From NCBI GenBank assembly GCA_008638375.1, contig CM018037.1:33527076-33591075 (forward strand): a DNA stretch of 64,000 nucleotides. The letters run 5' to 3'. The notes below the pieces were generated by a model. The model was not told where the DNA came from. It saw nothing but the letters and a program-made list of their open reading frames with translations, and ran no database searches. This DNA comes from Nyssa sinensis. Its lineage: Eukaryota > Streptophyta > Magnoliopsida > Cornales > Nyssaceae. Each line of letters starts with the position of its first letter. Positions within the stretch are counted from its first letter, which is position 1. A program made the translations under genes and the position numbers. Of the stretch, positions 58,612 through 64,000 are shown piece after piece.

Positions 58612-61565
58612 ATGTCTCAGACCAACTGGGAAGCTGATAAAATGTAAGCTTTTAATAGATATCGTCTGCTTTTATTCTTCTTGTTTCTGTTTTCTGTATC
58701 TGTTTCCATTTTATTTTCAATTAAGGCTCTCTCCTTGTTTTATGTTAGATTTGGGTTTGGGTATTCTGGAATTTTTCTCAAATTAGGTTTTATTTTTTAC
58801 ATGCATACTCTTCTTATTTCCATTCATTGTGGGTGTTCTAGGGTTTGTGATTTTGTCAGTTTTTCAAGTTTAAATTTCTGCAGTGTGTGTGTGTGTATAC
58901 CGGGTTGCAGATTGTTTTGGTTAGAGTTTGTGTTATAGGTGTTTATGAGGGGTTTTGTCGGTTGATTTCAGTATCCTTTCTTATTTTTGGCAATAGACTC
59001 TGGGTTTGGGTGTTCTAGGGCTGTGTTGTGTTATTAATTTTCTGTTTTTCTTTTATAATTTGTATGTTTTTCTTTGTAAAGTTGCATATCTTCCTCTCAT
59101 ATCTAGCGCAAATATTTTTTGTCATTTTTGGATAACAGGCTAGATGTGTATATACATGATTATTTAGTAAAGAGGGATTTGAAGGCTTCTGCTCAGGCTT
59201 TTCAAGCTGAAGGAAAAGTATCGTCAGACCCTGTTGGTAAGATTATTTAGAGATCATGTGACAAGGAAGGAAAAAGAAACCTTTTTAAGTTATGAGTTAA
59301 AGTTGTTTCCTTTTATGATTGGTTTTGAATTTTGGGACATTGTTATTTCAGCCATCGATGCTCCTGGTGGTTTTCTATTTGAATGGTGGTCAGTGTTTTG
59401 GGATATATTTATTGCTAGGACTAATGAGAAGCACTCAGATGTTGCTGCATCTTACATTGAGGTTGGTTTGAGAATTTTACTTTGCCTACATTTATATTAT
59501 TGGATACTTTCCTTTAGGATGCATTTAATTGGTTTGAAGTGTAATGTTGTGTAACAGTTCTTATTGACAAGAATTCAAGTTGCCCATTGGAGATTACTAA
59601 GATAGATCTCTTTTGTTTGCATCACATCCCAAAACCATCTACATTTATGGAATCACTGAAGTTTCATTTACTAGCCTTAATTTTGTATAGTTCTCCACAT
59701 TTTGTTGTTGCGTGATCTGTGTTATTCAAACTACTTGTTATTATGGTTATTGCCATGCCAGCACTACGAGTTTTTGCTGGCTTCCTATTTTTTCTTGGTA
59801 GGTGCTTGCTCCCTACTTTCTAGTTTTGTTTATGTGGCATTTGTTTCCTGAATGTGTCTTATTAGGTAGCACAAGCTGGTTGTAATGTTGTAAAACTATG
59901 AATAATGTAAAAGAATGCATTAAAAAAAAATTTCCCTGGGATTCTGCTGTTTGTCACTCCAGTTGGGACTCCCCTTATTCACTGAAAATAATTCATACCT
60001 CCTCCTCTTATATTCTGTACCTGTCCTTGCTGGGGTGTGTTAGGGAATTATGGAACTGCTTAACACTGAAGCGAGCCTCTACTTTGCCCAACAATCTGAA
60101 ATGTTGCATTTTCTGCCTGAAATGTTACATTTTCTGTATCATTATCAGAAATGTATAATAAGTCCTCTATTCCATGATTCTGATTGTGAGCCATTTTAGT
60201 TTGTTGAGTTATGGTACTTGCACATTTGGTGAAGATATGGAACTAGAAATGTGAGCTTGTCTTGCAAAATTTCTATATAGGAACCTAGAAGCAAAAATAG
60301 CATTGTTGAAGTAGATTAAACTTTCTGTATACGAACCTAGAAGCAAGAATTGCTACGGTTGAAGTAGTTTAGTTATCCAAGAACTGGGCACTTTGCTTCT
60401 GGAACAATCTCCCTTTTCCCTGCTTGGTTGTGAGGTTTTCAAATGCATTAATATAGTAATCATCTCGCTTTTGCTTATATATTTAAAAATCTTTATATTT
60501 ATGATTAACTGTCTGTTTGGCTGTGCTTGGATTTGCAGACAACTTTGCTGGTTGGATGTGGGCCATTTGGTGCAAAGCAGAGAGCCCATGCCTTAAACCA
60601 GTTAAGGGTTTTAGATGGCTTTAAAAGAAATCCTTCCCATCACAAGGGAGTTGATTTTCTTAAATTCAGACAGACCAAGAGTTTTATAGTAGATTTATGG
60701 TTACGTTCGGATGAGCAGATTTTGAATGAAGGGATTTGAGGATAAAATTCATGAAGTATAGAAGATCTGTTATTGGAGTTGGATGGGAGACTTAAAGAAA
60801 TATTATAGTAGTAGTAGGGGAGATGTATTTTATTAAGATCCTTTGCAACTAGAATCCTCGGTATCACAATTTCGGCTAACTACTTTCACCTTGTCATTTG
60901 AAATCCAAAGCATATAAGGCTCTCAAATCTATCCTTTCATCTAGTTAGAATCTAAATTAAATTATTTTCCTTAAATAATTGATCTCAATTCCATTCATTT
61001 GAAATCCCTCCATCCAAATGAAACCTTAGTGTTCGAAGAATTATTGCAAATTTATAATCTTTTTCTTTCTGGGGAGTCCCTCTTTTGTTTGGCTGTGGAG
61101 CAAGACAAGCAGTAGATAAATTATCTGGTTGAGGGAATTCCTTATTGGGCAAAAGAAACTGTAACAATGACTGGGGAGTTGGTTGGTCCTTTCTAGTCAA
61201 GAAGACCCTGGAAGGTTTCCACACGGTGAACCATTTAGAATGTGCTCTTTCTTTCCCCCTCCTTTCCCTTTTTAGGGAAAATTGTGCTACTAAGAAATTG
61301 ATATATTGTGTCACTGCTGTGTTTGTACGGTAGATCGTAGAAGCCTTTCATTTGTGAGAAGAAGTTTGTCCAATTATTTATTTATGCATACAGCACATTA
61401 TCTAATACAGATTTGGAAATTGCAGACTCAGTTAATTAAAGCAAGGGAACAGCAGCAGCAGCAGCAGCAGCAACCTCAACAACCACAGCATCCACAACAG
61501 CAGCAGCAGATGCAGCAGCTTTTATTGCAGAGGCATGCTCAGCAGCAGCAGCATCAACAACAACA

Positions 61566-61596
<31 letters not shown>

Positions 61597-63260
61597 GTGC
61601 AGCAGCAGCAGCATCAACAGCGAAGAGATGGGGCCCCTCTCCTGAATGGCACGGCTAATGGGCTTGTTGGAAATGACCCTCTTATGAGACAGAACCCTGG
61701 AACTGCTAATGCATTGGCTACAAAGATGTACGAGGAAAGATTAAAACTACCACTTCAGAGGGATTCGTTAGATGATGCAGCCTATGAAGGTTTGCATCTG
61801 GTCTGTGATTTTGAAGAACACAAATCTATTTACTATATAACCATTTTGACATTTCCTTACAGCCAAGATTTGGTGAGAATGTTGGCCAGCTTTTGGATCC
61901 AAATCATGCGTCAATATTGAAGTCAGCTAGCAGCGGCTGGCCAAACTTCAGGGTACTTTGACTACTTGCTGATATTGGCTCTATCACTTTTATTGAATTT
62001 ATTTATTTAACTAAAGATAACATGAAGTGAACTTGTTTCATACTGTTGTACATAGCATTCAGCACAGCAAAAAGAAAATAAAGATCTCATAGTACATTGC
62101 AGATTAAATCATTCTATTTTATTCTCCATAAAAGTTGAAACAAGTCTATCCATGTGTAGGATTGTTATTGTTTTTAGCAATACCTTTTTCATATAGATCT
62201 TTGCAGCTTCCTTGTTCTGATATGGATTTGATGCCTTCAAAAGCTGTTGAAAAGAGAATGAAGTGCATTTGTTTCCATGGAATTTCCTGTTGACCCTTTA
62301 TTCATTTAAAAGTATCAGTGTTTCTGGATTTCATTTAATCCTTATCATGTTATTGGCATGTAAAACTCTTTTTTGTCAGGCAAGTGCTGCATGGTACAGC
62401 TGGTGGTATGTCCACACAAGTTCAAGTGCAGAATCAGCAACTTCCAGGGTCTACACCAGTCAGTCTTCTTTTTTCCCTTAAACCTGATTCTATTAATTTT
62501 CTCTACTCTTTTCTTTTTTATTGTCTTAATATGTTAAACTGTAAACAGGACATTAAGACTGAAATGAATCCAGTATTGAACCCCAGAGCTGCAGGTCCTG
62601 AAGGATCACTGATTCCAGGTATTTTTTCCTGCTTGATTCTTTGCTTTGTTGTGGCCAGCTTACCCCTCTTCTTATAGTGATTTAGTTCATTAGACCAAAC
62701 AGGGATCTCTCAGTTTTTCTATGTGACTCAATTACTTTTTGATTGTATTGAAGGGATGCTGAAAATTAACGGCTATAGTTCACTTGATTTCTGTGATTAA
62801 TATATATAGAGATGATTGTGGCTGACAAGGCCCTTGTTGTTTTAGGATCAAATCAAGGTGATAATAATTTGACATTAAAAGGATGGCCTCTAACGGTAAG
62901 TTTATTTTGGTTCCCTACATTACTATCTGTCTTCTCTTTACCATGAAATCTTAACGTATCTGTTTTAATTGCATTACAAAATTCTGTTTCAATTTGAAGG
63001 GGTTAAAATTTGGTTTGTTTGATTTTTTGCACTGTAGAAATGTGTAATTTGTTGGATAATATTTCTAATGACATAATTTTTTGTGAAATGTTAAAAAAAT
63101 TTAATGCTTGCTTTACACACTTGGACTTGAACAAGATAATGAAATGAGCTTTATTTATTGCCAGGAGCAAAAATATACCTGCTAACAGGTGGTGTCAGAT
63201 ATAGTTTGCAGTAATGGTCCTGGCAGAAAAAGGAAAAAGATGAAAGATGATCCTGTTTGA
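58612..63260 (+). pseudogene. LUG: LEUNIG-like corepressor, 5' exons, frame-broken and probably truncated
   Basis: LEUNIG is a nuclear Groucho/Tup1-type corepressor with an N-terminal LUFS/LisH domain, a Q-rich linker and C-terminal WD40 repeats (about 900 aa). Exons: 58612-58643, 59139-59236, 59352-59461, 61426-61789, 61863-61952, 62380-62458, 62549-62618 and 62846-62895. The LUFS block ([35 protein letters not shown]) is intact; the Q-rich linker is in exon 4. Two one-base T insertions break the frame: T61783 (family DDAAMK| would need gccatgaag, here gcctatgaag) and T61938 (family-like SGGQTSG|QVLHG would be restored without it). Without them the 8 exons form 297 codons. The SLIGIPG motif is SLIPG. 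A putative terminal exon at 63189-63260 adds VVSDIVCSNG and RKRKKMK before a stop. No GLDQLR or WD40 exon is seen to 64000. Sequencing error, pseudogene or a distant downstream part are all possible. Confidence 0.8.
61451..61622 (+). repeat. CAG/CAA polyglutamine tract
   Basis: CAG/CAA codons dominate exon 4 of the LEUNIG-like gene, encoding a long Q-rich stretch broken by P, H, L and V residues. The longest run near 61570-61600 is a candidate length-polymorphic site. Confidence 0.9.
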
Positions 63261-64000
63261 TTGGAAAAATACTGGTGGAGAGTCCACGGGGACATCATTG
63301 AATGGGTATAAGCTGTCTGAGGCCTGTAGATCTCATCCTTGAAGTTTATGTAACATTGGAGGCCGATGAATTGTTGAAGCAGAATTTCTGCGTGTGATGG
63401 TTGGGAACATTGGCTAATGGTTTGTAAAATTGGCATTGACCTGAGGGTTTTTGCTTCAAAAGATGGCCTAGCACTGCATAATGTCCTAATTTTCTGATTT
63501 GCATTGGAAGAAAGGTTGCACTCTGCTCTTAGTAGTCATGCATCTCAGCGCAGAGCTGGAGACTTCTTTGAGGTTTGAAAAAAGTGACATTCTGCTGTAG
63601 GTTTTTTTAGAACCCCCAACCCATGGTTTTAATATTTACTCAATTGAAATATGCATCTCAATCCCAAAACTAAAGCCTTCCTGTTCCATAAAGTGGATGG
63701 GGTTTTTGTTGATTCCTTAATTTTGGTTCTCAATATCCATAGCCGAGGCTCTGATATTCTCCTCTCTCCAAATGTGCAATTGTTGTTCTTCATAGGTGTT
63801 TTTTCTATTTGAAGAATGCAAAACCATTTCTCACAATAGCCAAATTGGATATTATAGATCTAGAAGTTTTGTCACTTGTTTGGTGGATCAAATGTGGCCT
63901 TGTCATTAATTAATTTTTAGAACTGTATACTGAATGCTTCTATATAAAGTAAAATTTAGAATTCTTTAGGTATGTGTGGTATCCCTTATTGCCTAGTGAC
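63261..64000. other. Right-edge sequence, no clear gene
   Basis: No recognisable LEUNIG exon, transposon or RNA gene was found. The stretch might be a 3' untranslated region of the truncated gene or an intron of a longer one. Confidence 0.4.

Overview
This is plant nuclear DNA, almost certainly from a eudicot and possibly a woody one. It is AT-rich, its genes have many small exons in long introns full of L1-type LINEs, MITEs, SINEs and LTR-element debris, and every protein recognised is a plant orthologue. The species cannot be fixed from sequence alone. No bacterial or phage features, rRNA, tRNA genes or CRISPR arrays are present.

Layout, left to right. (1) 1-7708, minus strand: first eight exons of NOT1/CNOT1, the scaffold of the CCR4-NOT deadenylase complex. 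The rest lies beyond the left edge. LINE debris fills the left end and an LTR-like stretch sits in intron 1. (2) 7709-13090: AT-rich intergenic DNA with a SINE-like repeat. (3) 13091-35444, minus strand: complete SMC2 (condensin CAP-E), 20 exons, 1,176 aa, with introns carrying two LINE remnants, two TRIM elements, a hAT MITE with an exact 8-bp target-site duplication, an inverted pair of related MITEs around exons 11-12, and several tandem duplications. An E2F-type box and a run of TGGGCC/T boxes lie upstream. (4) 36948-52716, minus strand: complete CCT1/TCP1-alpha chaperonin subunit, 17 exons, 546 aa, with one GC-AG intron, a tandemly duplicated exon end and a stop-free in-frame last intron. 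(5) 53354-55913: a probable solo LTR with 5-bp target-site duplication. (6) 56662-58305, minus strand: a three-exon TIP5;1-type aquaporin, 254 aa, whose first intron also needs a GC donor. (7) 58612 to about 63260, plus strand: the 5' part of a LEUNIG-type corepressor gene, divergent from TIP5;1 with only 306 bp between start codons. It carries two single-T insertions that break the frame, and no downstream LEUNIG exon is recognisable in the last 1.1 kb.

The genes do not form a pathway. Three are housekeeping genes (mRNA decay scaffold, chromosome condensation, cytosolic chaperonin); the others are a vacuolar-type aquaporin and a transcriptional corepressor. Exon boundaries were built by hand from splice signals, reading frame and remembered family sequence; exon lengths sum to exact codon multiples for NOT1 (partial), SMC2, CCT1 and TIP5;1. 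No clearly new multi-gene system was found. The most unusual signals are at the level of splicing and gene decay: two GC-AG introns, the duplicated CCT1 exon end, the exitron-like CCT1 intron, the inverted MITE pair around SMC2 exons and the broken LEUNIG-type gene.
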